Positions 11,024 through 21,658 of a DNA stretch of 64,000 bases are shown here, piece by piece (position 1 is the stretch's first letter; the number at the start of each line of letters is the position of its first letter). Origin of the DNA: Anticarsia gemmatalis (taxonomy: Eukaryota > Arthropoda > Insecta > Lepidoptera > Erebidae); the NCBI RefSeq assembly GCF_050436995.1, contig NC_134775.1, positions 4,317,124 through 4,381,123 on the forward strand, given 5' to 3'. The position numbers and the translations under genes were made by a program. The notes under the pieces were generated by a model that did not search any database, was not told the origin of the DNA, and saw only the letters and a list, made by a program, of their open reading frames with translations.

Positions 11024-11398
11024 TTGTATACATTTTTATTGTTTTTTGATTAAATGAAAATAGATAATATAATCAGTATAATCACGTGTTTTTAAAATTA
11101 CAATTAATGTTTTATTTATTTTGTATTCTTTGCTGATTAAGTTCAAGTATAGGTATATCTATTTTGTTATTTTGTTGTATGATTTTTCATTAAAAATGTA
11201 CTTAACTTGATGTACATAATAAACTTTTGTACACAATTGCATTTTTTTAAATAAAAGTATTATTTCCTTGACGTCTATCTATACTATATAATATTACTAT
11301 ATCTATATCTATACTTATTTATAATAAATCTGTAGAGAGGTCAATTCTGTACATTGAATATATTAAAAAAAAAACCAATGGGCGATGTTTAGTAACGG

Positions 11399-13744
11399 AT
11401 ACTCAAAATCAAAATCAAAATCAAATCATTTATTCATTTAGGTCAAATATTGACACTTATGATAGTCGTTACAATTACTGAATCTACCACTAGCTCGGAA
11501 AGGGGGTAGAGCCTTATGAGAAGAGCTAGCGAGAAACTCACGGCCACTCTTTTCAATCGCCAAAAAGTTTTACAATGTGGTTGATACAATAATTGATCAT
11601 GCGAGGAGCTGCCAACAATCAGCGATATAGACTAAACGTCAATTAAGTTAAACGAACATAGCTAGGTTATTTATTAGTCTCTGATCATACCGTATGTTGG
11701 GAGCACCTACTAGCATGTGATAATAAGAATATGGGCAGCAAGTGAGCACACTGGTTGTGAACATTATAAAAGAAAAAAGTGACAGTTTTATGAATAACAT
11801 CAAATTGTACGTAACATCACCTATTTGCATCATTAATTGCCCATATTTTACAATATTTAGACCTACTGCTACTGAGTTTATACAATTTATAGCAAGGTTC
11901 CCTAATTTCAAAGAATCCTAATCAAGCGAGCGACTAATCCCAAGAGCTATTGTCGTTTAGATACTCATCAATTCTGTAATAAGCTTTCCTAACGAGATGT
12001 TCCTTAACAGCAACTTTGAATTTTGGCAGGGGTAAATCCATGATGTGCTTTGGAAGCTTGTTGAAGAAACGAATGCCGAGACCTACAAACGAATTGTGCA
12101 CCTTGTGTAAACGATGATGGGGACCTACTAATTTGTGTCTGTTTCTAGTGTTGTAATTGTGTCTATCGCTATTTGTTGCGAAAGTCCCTAAATTTTGTTT
12201 TATATACAACAAGTTTGCAAGCACATACTGTGATGACACCGTCAGTATCCCTATCTGCCCAAAAAGCTCTCTCAAGGAGTCTCGCGCTCCTAAACTATAA
12301 ATTGCGCGAATAGCTCTTTTTTGAAGGACAAAAATAACATCTATATCAGCAGCCTTACCCCACAGTAATATACCGTAAGACATGACGCTGTGAAAATAAC
12401 TAAAGTATACCAGTCTTGCCGCATCCACACCAGCAAACTGTCTTACTTTTCTGATTGCGTACGCGGCGGAGCTGAGTCTCCCCGAGAGATGCGCTATTTG
12501 AGTGCCCCATTGGAGCTTGCTATCCAGACTGATACCTAAAAAAGTTGCCGAATCTACCAAATCGATAGTTTGCCCATTTACGACTATGTTAGTACCTAAA
12601 TTCCTCGCGTTGGGCATAGTAAACCTAATGCACTTAGTTTTGTCAGAATTTAATAACAGATTATTACAAGTGAACCAGTTGTGGACCTGTTCAAGAATAC
12701 TATTGATATCAATAAAACAAGACTTCGAACGATCTACTTTAAAAATGAGTGAAGTGTCATCTGCAAATAATATAATATCACATAAGTCCTGCACCTGAAA
12801 GGGGAGATCGTTTATATATACGAGAAAAAGAAACGGACCGAGTATCGAACCCTGAGGCACGCCGAGAGAAACAGCTGAACCTGAAGACCTTACACCATTG
12901 ATATCTACTCGTTGAATCCTATTACTCAAATATGACGCAAGTAAATCGAGCGCTGTATCCCTAATTCCATAGTGGTTTAGTTTCCTAAGGAGCGTATTAT
13001 GTTGGACACAGTCAAATGCTTTGGAGAGATCGCAGAACACCCCAATGGCGTCCTGGGATGTCTCCCAAGCATCATAGATATGCTTGACGAGCGAAATACC
13101 TGCATCGATCGTTGACCTACCCTTTGTGAAACCATACTGTTTACCATGAAATAGCTGATTCGAGTTAAAGTGACTTTCGAGCTGCTCTAATATGACCTTT
13201 TCGAAGATTTTGCTAACCGCAGGCAAGATGGAAATGGGCCTGAAATTGCTGGGCTCACTCTTAGATCCCTTCTTAAAGAGTGGTACTACTTTACTGTGTT
13301 TCATTAAGTCCGGAAACACACCAGCATCTACGCACCTATTAAATATTAAAGCCAAATGGGAGGCTATTTCCAGGATGATACTTTCTACTAATTTAACAGA
13401 GATGCCCCAGAGGTCAGGTGTTTTTTTGGAGTTGAGCGACCTAAAAGCCTTAACTACATCATTAGAGTTGATATGTTTGAAGAAAAAAACACTACCACAC
13501 TCTTCTACACTATTTCGCAGTAAACATTCTGCCTTGGCAGGACAGGAATTCAAGGAGCTAGTTGTAGCTGTGGGAATATCAGCGAAGAAAGTATTGAACG
13601 TCTGAGCAACCTCTAAGTTGTTGGTGATAATCGTGTCATTTACTTTCAGTTCAAAATTATTTTCGCGCTGGATAGCACGACCTGTTTCGTTGTTAATGAT
13701 ATTCCATGTGGTTTTGATCGTATTGTCTGAGCTTTTAACTTTAC
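11399..13744 (-). mobile_element. 5'-truncated LINE (same family as 50780-55923)
   Basis: The minus-strand copy ends at its 3' side with four short TCAAAA-type hexamers (11399-11425). It is cut at its 5' end in the linker before the reverse transcriptase. GATAC flanks both sides (just before 11399 and just before CGAATC at 13749), consistent with a short target duplication inside the Helitron. It looks nearly identical to the full-length copy further right. Confidence 0.85.
11934..13744 (-). CDS. LINE reverse transcriptase (5'-truncated ORF2)
   Basis: Open on the minus strand from the truncation point to 11934; the first ATG (13553) gives 539 residues. Motifs in order: FRPISILPAVSKIFEKV, FCDLSKAFDCV (first catalytic Asp), LGVPQGSILGPFLFLVYINDL, ILFADDTS (catalytic Asp pair), then a conserved thumb and C-terminal region found in jockey/CR1 proteins. 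The catalytic residues are present and I see no stop, but the endonuclease and promoter are missing, so the copy cannot move on its own. It still has the C-terminal 26 residues where the right-hand copy diverges slightly (KAYYRIDEY versus KALGISRS). Confidence 0.9.
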
Positions 13745-14700
13745 TGATACCGAATCTGCAAATTATAATTTTCTTTTCTGTCTGTCTGTCTGTCCTCCGT
13801 CTGTATGTGTCGCTATCACGTAAAAACTACCGGATAGAATGCACTGAAATTTGGTATATGCATAGAATAAGTAGTGGAGCAACTTTTAGGATACTTTCTA
13901 TCGCATAAAATTTCATAGATTTTTAGAAAATTGAAAAAATACGTAAAAATCGTTTGAATCTGCGTTTTCTCTAAAGATACCATAGATGGCGTTGCAATCC
14001 ATTTCACAACATTCGTATATCGTATCGATACCTGTTGTTCGCACCAACCAATAGATGGCGTTATAGTCCGCAATACAGCATATTTTTCCTAATTAATTTA
14101 TTTTGATTGTTTTATTGTAAAAAAAAATACCTTTGAAACAGGCTATACATTTATAAGATTTTCAAGCATAAATGTTGTATGATATATTACACAAAAATGT
14201 TGGTTTACGTGGTTCCGGTGCGGTCGGGATATCCTAGATGGCAAACCGAGTGATTTTGTTTGTTGTCGTTGTTCGCCGCAACTAACAGATGGCGTTGTAG
14301 TTCGTAACACAACCAAATTGGTTACAGTAAGGAAATAAATTGGATGGCTATGAAACAGACTATGTGGTAAGTTTTAAAAAATAAACAACGGATGATATAT
14401 AAAATAATTACGGGTTACGCGGTTTTGGACGGTTCACCCTTGTTTGGTATAACAACGTTTTGTCGAAAATCGCTCCGGCGAATTTTAGTTACAATAAAGT
14501 CATTACGTATAATTATTCATTTGACCAAATAATTATTTGGCAGATTTTTATTTAGCATATTTATTTCTTTGAAATAATGTCATTTGACCGAATTTTCAAA
14601 AGTACTAGTTTTATTTAAACGAATGTTTTACTCAACTAATAATGATTTAGTCGAAAGATCGTATCGAATATTAAGTTCATTATTAATTCGTTTCCTTTCA

Positions 14701-14881
14701 TCTATAATATAAAAATAAGTCGGGTTTTCCTTCCTGACGCTATAACTCCAGAACGCACGAACCGATTGCCACGGTTTTGCATTCGTTGGAAAGGTCTCGG
14801 GCTCCGTGAGGTTTGTAGCAAACAAAATTCAGGGAAAATTTCACCGACCTCTACGCGGGCGGAGCCGCGGGCGACCGCTAG
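14701..14881 (+). mobile_element. 181-bp non-autonomous Helitron in MULE 2
   Basis: Begins TCTATAATATAAAAATAAGTC after an A (14700) and ends with the GC hairpin GCGGGCGGAGCCGCGGGCGACCGCTAG before a T (14882). These are the 5'-TC and CTAG-3' ends and the A|T target of Helitrons. Confidence 0.85.
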
Positions 14882-15147
14882 TTGTCTATAAAACTAACAT
14901 TGTTCCTTCACCTACTGAATTAATTAATAATTATTTATTATTAACGCCACGCCGCCGCGAGCCGTACTTCTAACGCCATCTAGTAGATGTAAATGGAACA
15001 TTATTGAGATATCGTAAATATGAAGGTACTAAGAAAAATGCATCATACAGGTTGTCATTGTCGTGCACTAGAATGATTTGTGTCTCATAACTAAGTAAAC
15101 ATTGTATATTATTTGTGTTTAGTCGAGGTAAATAAAACTGTTTCGAA

Positions 15148-16564
15148 ATGTGCAGCATATTCCTAAGCAAGAGAGGTGGGATGAAGCTAAACATAGATGG
15201 GTTTTCTTTCAACAAAAATAAGGAAGTGGTGAATAAATACTATTGGTCCTGTGAACAACGAAATAAGGATAAGTGTTCTTTGCGTGCTATAACTATACGC
15301 GACACAGACAATGATCAACATACAGTATTAAGCCACGGCGAACATAATCACGAACCCAGTGCATGTAAATTACTAAATTTAAGTGTATTATGTGAATTAA
15401 AAGAAGAAGCACTTAAGAACAACCGCTTAAAACCATGCCAGATTTTGCAAACAGTCTTAAAAAGTACGGATTCTGATATTGCGTCACAGTTACCAACGAC
15501 CAGTGCATTAAAACAAATAATTTACAGAGAAAAGCGTAACAATAAGCCTGTGTTTGTTGAACCAAAGGATATATATTTTCAAATTAACAATGATTATCTT
15601 AAATTAGAAAAAGGCAACTTGGTAATTAAAGATGAAATATTTAATGATAATAAGAGAGTTATTCTTTTATCAACAAAGAAATTGATGACTCAACTAGGAC
15701 AAAGCATGATGTGGTATATGGATGGTACCTTTAAATCTGTACCAGAATTATTTTTACAGTTGTATACAATTCATTCTAGGATTTTGAACGAACATAGGTC
15801 CACCGTGCCGTTAGTATTTGTGTTGTGCACTAATAAGGACAAAACAACATACAACAAAATATTCGATCTAATAAATGAGTATTTTAATGAAAACGATATT
15901 GTTATAAAGGTCAAATATTGTATGATGGACTTCGAAATTACCGCAATTCAATGTGTACGACAAAATTTTGAAAATATTATGGTTAAATGCTGTTCATTCC
16001 ATTTTGGACAAATTATTTATAGGAAGATTCAATCAAGTGGCCTTGCAAAACTGTACGGAATGGATTACAGGTTCAGCTTGGAAATTAAATGTCTCATGGC
16101 TTTGTCTTTCCTACCAAGTTCGACAATACCACAGTACTTCAAAGTTTGGGAAGAAAATTGCTCAGAAAAAAGTGCATTAATTGCCAAATGGTTTGCAGAA
16201 AATTATGTCGTAGGAAAGAATGGCAAGCCCCCCCCCGTTTTCACCTAGCTTATGGAGCTGTCATGATTTAAACCATTTAAAATTGCCACGCACACAAAAT
16301 AATGTGGAAGCGTGGCACCACAGGTTAAATAGTATAATCGATAAAAGAAGCCCGAGATTTTATGAACTATCAACTATACTGCTTGCCGAAATGAATATAG
16401 TTGAAGGGAAAATACAGTGTATTTTAAATGGAGAACCTAGTGCAAAACAGAAAAAGATTTGTACTAAGAAGGATGTCAACATTGAGACCATATTACGTAA
16501 TTTTGAAACTTACACAGAATTAGATTTACTTAAAGCGATCGCATTTAATTTAAGATTAGTCTAA
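15148..16564 (+). CDS. MULE 2 transposase (nearly intact, one frame break)
   Basis: The frame from 15148 to 16248 holds a FLYWCH-type finger (FSFNKNKEVVNKYYWSC, then C and HNHEPS; residues about 20-75) and the MULE domain with MWYMDGTF (first Asp), CMMDFEITA (second Asp) and CCSFHFG. The conserved C-terminus LPRTQNNVEAWHHR continues in the next frame (16220-16564). The only lesion I see is a run of nine C at about 16228-16236, where the two frames join; this could be a true mutation or a sequencing slip. The encoded protein would be about 470 residues and would act on the TIRs of this element. The start is the first ATG; a later one at 15181 (MKLNIDG) fits the family start better. Confidence 0.85.
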
Positions 16565-17741
16565 GTGTTTTCTTTTTCAAAATAAATATTTTGCAAATAT
16601 TTACAATGTTTTATTTTCTGCATTACATTACACCAATTGAATATTCGATAAAATACATGTTATACCACCTGAACATTACATCAAATGAACATTATACCTT
16701 TTGATCAATAGCGCAAATGTTGTTATCGCAAATAAATATTCGATGAAATGAAAATTATGTTAATCGATATTATACAAATTGATTATTTTCTTAAACGTTG
16801 TTCGAATGAGTAACATTACATCAAAAGTTGTTATAACAAACAAGGGTGAACCGTTTTGGACGTATCATCGCAAGTATACAGACCTACATTATTACGCGTG
16901 TGAAGAGCTCCGGCGCAGATAGTTCTGTCTGTACCTATAATAATATTCTGAATCCAGACGGGTAAGCAATGGTCAGTCAATAAGGTATTATATTTTACAC
17001 TGTAAACTGGTACGGATACAGACGAGAGCGGAAAAGAAGGTAACCACAGGAAATCAGGCCTTCCTGAGCCTGTGTCACATTGTGTGCTCTTCGGGTCCCT
17101 TTCGTAAATAACCATTAGATGACAAAAGAGTTGTTAGCATTTTTATGTGTAGGTCTGTGTATCGAGTGCTTCGCAATTCGCGTGCTCAAACGAATAAGCA
17201 ACAGTACGAAATTCACGCGAGCAGAGCCGCACGGGTCAGCTAGTAATATTATAAAGCTGAAGAGTTTGTTTGTTTGTTTGTTTGAACGCGCTAATCTCAG
17301 GAACTACTGGTCCGATTTGAAAAATTCTTTCAGTGTTAGATAGCCTATTTATCGAGGAAGTTTATAGGCTATATATCATCACGCTACGACCAATAGGAGC
17401 AGAGTACCAGTAAAAAAATGTTACAAAAACGGGGAAAATTTTGACTCATTCTCTCTTATGTGACGCAAGCGAAGTTATGCGGGTCAGCTAGTAATGGATA
17501 ATAAGGTTATTTAATAAAATGTTATGGAGTAGATGACGTTTCGAACCGATATATGTAGGTATTATCGAAGTAATGAGCAATCGCTCTAAGGTTTTTTGAA
17601 ACAGCATTTTTCGTACAAACGTTACATCGCACCAATAAAGCATCGATTAAATAAAACATCGTACAACTGAACTATCGACACACCATTTTCGATATAATAA
17701 AAATCGAATCATCATCTTTCGAAATCAAATAGGGAACCCAT

Positions 17742-18194
17742 AAAATTACTTCATCTTAACATACGTAGCTTAAACAAAAACTTTGACCAACTATGCATAC
17801 TACTATCTGTAATACATATAAGTTTTGATTTAATTATACTGACTGAATGTTGCCTCCGAAAAACAACTAACTGACCAACATTGGACGGTTATATAGCCAA
17901 CTATTCCACCAAAAATTTTAACCAAAATGATGGTGTAGTAATTAATACTAACATAATATTAGTATAGATTAAATTATCATGTAAGATATATCAGCCTGTG
18001 TTCGTGGACGGAAACTGCTTGGTATGTAATATTGAGAATTGTAAAGTAATTTATTTCATTTACCTATAAGAATAAACATGTGGCTAAAAGCAAAATCACA
18101 ATCGTACCCAAAACCGCAAATCTTTTTGAAAGTTTTAGAAATAAACTTGCTTGTAATATACCATTTTTAAATCACCACAGTAATCCTAATGAGA
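17742..18194 (+). pseudogene. LINE endonuclease N-terminus fragment
   Basis: The plus-strand reading just right of MULE 1 gives HLNIRSLNKNFDQL...DLIILTE, the first motifs of an apurinic-type LINE endonuclease. Stops follow within 40 codons. It is oriented opposite to the LINE on the left side of MULE 1, so the two flanks are not one interrupted gene. The rest, up to the TA element, is non-coding. Confidence 0.65.
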
Positions 18195-18296
18195 TATACA
18201 GGGTGTAAATGACGGCTAACCGAAAACTTCAGTGGTAAGTTTGTGACACTGTATGCGCGAAATTTACTCCAACGTTATTTCTCGGAAATGATTGGT

Positions 18297-18406
18297 AGTA
18301 GGTTGAAATTGGGGTTTCTGGATCAGATCAGAACCAGAAACGCCCAATTTCAACCATCATTCAGTCATTCATTCATTCTTATTATTCGAAAATAGATATT
18401 AATATC
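18297..18406 (+). repeat. Polinton left TIR with terminal palindrome
   Basis: About 110 bp matching the complement of 32187-32296. Bases about 18303-18353 form an almost perfect palindrome with a six-base centre (AGATCA). The internal sequence diverges after TAGATATTAATAT. Confidence 0.92.
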
Positions 18407-18975
18407 GGATTGATATATTGTAGTTAACGAAAGCGTCTCCAACGCGTGCCGCCGAGCAAATAAATCTGCAAAGTACCCAATAACAATATAAAGATTCTGG
18501 TATTGTTAAATTAACACTATTTTTAATATACAAACTTAAACCTATATCTAATTCCTATTTATTCGTTTTATGTGCATTTGATTAATAAAATCTACAATCA
18601 TTCAAATTCATGTATATTATTCATTCATTCAGCATTCATAATTCAGGTATAAGCATTCTAATTCTTTACTGGTTTACAAAGTGCACGCTAGATTCATTCA
18701 ATGATTCAAGAAGACGTTTTAGGTAACAATATCTCGCATTCAAGCAGCACGTGATCCATACGACACGTTACGTAGCTGGTATTGGAATGCACGTACGCGC
18801 CGTCCGCCGCTGCCTTATAAAGGTGCTGCAGTTTATGAGATAGAAAATAAACTAAATATTAATTTTAGTATCAATTTATTTCAAGTTACACATTTTTAAA
18901 ATTATGCTCATTTATACATATTTATTTACAACATTCAAACACATGTTATAGAATTTATCATGCAAATTAGTCAGT
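18407..18975. other. Non-coding subterminal region of Polinton R
   Basis: Matches 3632-4200 of the left copy in reverse complement. Contains short ATTCATTC repeats and the polyadenylation side of gene A. No coding frame seen. Confidence 0.6.
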
Positions 18976-19412
18976 CTATGCTTTTGTTTCAATATCATCT
19001 TGAATTTTGGATATTAATTCCCTTGTACAGGTATAAATGTCATCAAATAATGTAGTTTTCACGATATGTTGAACACACACATCAGCTTCACAGTTGCATA
19101 TCGGTTGTTCAGATTTTAGGAAATTGTCGGTGTCATAAATTTCTATCTTAATTATTTTTGTTCCTCGAGTGACGGGTTTCTTTATATACTGAAAAAATGT
19201 TTGATCTGTTTTTGATCTCTTGCGTGTAAGACCCAGCGTTTTTTGTCCAGCCTTTTGTTGCACTGGTGCTTGATCCATAGGTATAAAATTGAAAAGATCT
19301 TCTGTGTCCTGTGGAATAATCAGAAATATTCTTTATACCACCCATTATATTATATTAAGGTTAAAGTATAATTGTACTATACTTTACGAATAAAATAATT
19401 ACTTACCGACAT
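18976..19412 (-). CDS. Polinton small accessory gene A (right copy, spliced)
   Basis: Same gene as at 3195-3631. Exon 1 (ATGTCG on the minus strand, 19407-19412) is followed by donor GTAAGT; the acceptor lies at 19309-19310 and exon 2 is 19308-18976. The 98-bp intron is the same length as in the left copy. The encoded 113-residue protein has an acidic start, a basic TRKRSK patch, the IEIYDTD segment and cysteines. It remains open although most other genes of this Polinton are broken, which could mean selection, recent duplication or just small size. Function unknown. Confidence 0.7.
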
Positions 19413-20390
19413 TGCACTGCAATAACGCTATGTCGCTCGAAGTAGAAACAGAATAGATTTTAAAATATTTTTTTTTCATTTACTTATATATGATATTTTT
19501 TTCATTTATAGAGTTCAAAATCGTATGATTTTGTTGCATATTTATTCACAGTCTAAAATGGTATCATGTAATTGAAACCGTAAGACACCATGACGCCTAA
19601 TATATTATTGTTTACCATAATTATACATTCATAACATAAATACGACTGTTCGTTTGTTCGCTCTATATTTTTTCATACATTTAATCGAGAAGATACGGCG
19701 AGTGAAGTCATCGTAAGTAGTATGTCGTAGATAATTATTTTACTTTTTACAATGTAAGCATTTCTTTATAAGGAGTCAAATCAAAACAATATCGTTATAT
19801 CAACATACTATTTTTGTGATCGGTTTCGCCTATTTTTACATGCATACATACGTAGATACATATTCATCACGCCTCTTTCCCAACGGGGTAGGCAGAGACT
19901 ATGTTTATTAATTTTTACATAAATCAATTTAACTTATGATTTGTAAGTCACCAAGAGATAAATATATTTTACTATATCAATATGAATTAATATGTATTTT
20001 TAACATACTGATTATGCATGTTTATTAGCTATGTGATCAGTTGATCACCATAGCGCAATTATACAAATTAACGTGGTTAACGAAATTGGTTTCACAAAAT
20101 AAATACATTAAACACATCATCTTTGATGCAGTCGGGTAAGTATTATCATAATAAGCTAAATTAGTGTTATGTTACAATGCTTAAGATAATGTAAACTATC
20201 GTATTTGGATTATATTTTCTGACACAGCATTTAATACACGTGTCCTTTTCTATATTTGGGATACTGTGACGTAGATTTACCACTATTTAAGAGTGTAGCT
20301 ACTGAAGGAAGACCGTATAACATTTGTTCAAGAGCTACAAGTAGGAGCTGCTCCCCTCGGTACCTAGAAGCTTCCCAGATCTTCTCTAAG
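19413..20390. promoter_or_regulatory. Divergent promoter region between genes A and B (right copy)
   Basis: 978 bp between two divergent start sites, conserved with 1887-3194 apart from the SINE there. Probably holds both promoters; no specific motif was identified. Confidence 0.4.
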
Positions 20391-20429
20391 ATGTAAGTAC
20401 TTTTATTTCTATTTGATAATTTACTAATT

Positions 20430-20632
20430 TTACTATTCAGTCATTCAACTTTTAATAACGACTATTCGATCAATCAACTATTCAATAATTCTACTATTCA
20501 GTCATTAAACTTTTAATAACGACTATTCGATCAATCAACTATTCAATAATTCTACTATTCAGTCATTAAACTTTTAATAACGACTATTCGATCAATCAAC
20601 TATTCAATAATTCTACTATTTGATCATTCAAC
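20430..20632. repeat. About 60-bp minisatellite in the gene B intron, 3 units
   Basis: Three tandem units containing CGACTATTCGATCAATCAAC and TATTCAATAATTCTACTATT. The left copy has two. Confidence 0.8.
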
Positions 20633-21081
20633 TATTTTAAAAGCTCTTCTAGGTATTCAATCTTTAATAATATAATAATTTATTTAAAATAAAGCAATCT
20701 ATTATCCATTGGGGAGCTCTATCATAAAGTTACTGTTGCCACTTACTTACTAATATTATTTATTATTTTCAGGTCTAAGCAAATGGCGTCAACAGTTGAC
20801 GTTCCTACAAAGTCAAACAAGAAGAAGCGAAAGATTCCTGAGAAGACATCAGATAGCTAGCCTTCTACTACGAAGAAGACGAAGGCGAAAGCTACGGCGC
20901 GAGATCTCTTCGGCACCGATAGCGACGACGACGACGAACTGCATCGTAGCAACACCACCGGTAAAAAAATAGCACCCATTTATTCCTACGTTACAAGGCG
21001 ATTAGCAAACGGTTTTTCGCGTCAAATAGATGAAGATAAAACTGGAAATTATTATATTGAATTGAAAATTTATAATACTGA

Positions 21082-21333
21082 CTAGCTGAACCCCGCAACT
21101 TCGCTTGCGTCACTTAAGATAATCATAATTTTCCCCGTTTTTGTAACATTTTTCACTGTTACTCTGCTCCTATTGGTCGTAGCGTGATGATATATAGCCT
21201 ATAGCCTTCCTCGGTAAATGGGCTATCTAACACTGAAAGAATTTTTCAAATCGGACCTGTAGTTCCCGAGATTAGCGCGTTCAAACAAACAAACAAACAA
21301 ACAAACTCTTCAGCTTTATAATATTAGTATAGA
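21082..21333 (-). mobile_element. LEP1-type Helitron in gene B
   Basis: On the minus strand it begins TCTATACTAATATTATAAAG and ends GGGTTCAGCTAG. It lies between A (21081) and T (21334), and the left Polinton has the uninterrupted site (ACTGATGAAATTG). It contains an AAAC microsatellite at about 21285. Confidence 0.95.
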
Positions 21334-21658
21334 TGAAATTGAGCGGGTGCCACCAGTCAATCGATGGCGGCATTCCGTAATAACTATAAAAAATAAAACA
21401 AATTCAAACACTGAGTCCTGGAAACATATAAATGAATTTATAAAGGAGACAAGGAAAGAATTTAAAAATCGTACACCAACTTTTATAAGCTCGTACCAGT
21501 AGAATACTTAATACTATCTAAACTAATCTCCAGGAATATGTATAATCTTATTACTTTTATGGAATAAATGTTAATTTAACTCATACTATGATTTAAGTGT
21601 ATTGACAATACTTTATACTTAGAATAATAATGTATATTATATAAATGTATTTAAATAA

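Larger units (their letters stand above)
14431..16852 (+). mobile_element. MULE 2 (FLYWCH/Phantom-like) with 9-bp TSD
   Basis: The TIRs begin GGTTCACCCTTGTTTGGTATAACAAC on the left and mirror this on the right. The identical 9-mer GTTTTGGAC lies immediately outside both ends (14422-14430 and 16853-16861), the hallmark of Mutator-like transposition. The 2.4-kb body holds one transposase gene and a small Helitron (14701-14881). It sits within a Helitron, so it arrived after that element. Confidence 0.93.
11278..17491 (+). mobile_element. Helitron complex inside MULE 1
   Basis: Starts TCTATACTATATAATATTA at 11278 after an A and ends GGGTCAGCTAG at 17491 before a T, the A|T target of Helitrons. 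An internal 3' end of the same type (GGGTCAGCTAG, ending 17243) is followed directly by a second unit that starts AATATTATAAAGCTG, so two Helitrons are fused, the second lacking its first few bases. No Rep/helicase gene is present, so it is non-autonomous. It carries an inserted LINE (about 11399-13744), MULE 2 with its TSD (14422-16861) and TCTG and TTTG microsatellites. The remaining sequence (13745-14421, 16862-17243) is non-coding. Confidence 0.75.
8415..17739. mobile_element. MULE 1 (FLYWCH/Phantom-like) with long TIRs, split by later insertions
   Basis: The left arm, beginning GGGTTCCCTATTTGATTTCG at 8415, is the reverse complement of the right arm ending at 17739. The match runs about 230 bp to CCTTATTATGCATTA. 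If the Helitron complex 11278-17491 is removed, the match continues through TAGACGTCAAGGAAATAATAC into the region around 8650-8680 and beyond. So one element of about 2.8 kb, with arms of roughly 300 bp, carries the transposase at 9515-11023. No matching TSD flanks it: left GTGAAGCAT, right AAAATTACT. Confidence 0.8.
20391..21502 (+). pseudogene. Polinton small accessory gene B (broken copy)
   Basis: Counterpart of the intact gene at 1061-1886. Exon 1 supplies AT (20391-20392) before donor GTAAGT, and the acceptor ends at 20772. Three lesions are seen by comparison: a 27-base in-frame deletion just after the internal ATG (20783), a TAG at 20858-20860 where the left copy has CAG, and a 252-bp Helitron at 21082-21333. 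The C-terminal part continues unbroken after the Helitron to the stop at 21500-21502. It lies upstream of polymerase B in the same direction. Confidence 0.85.
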
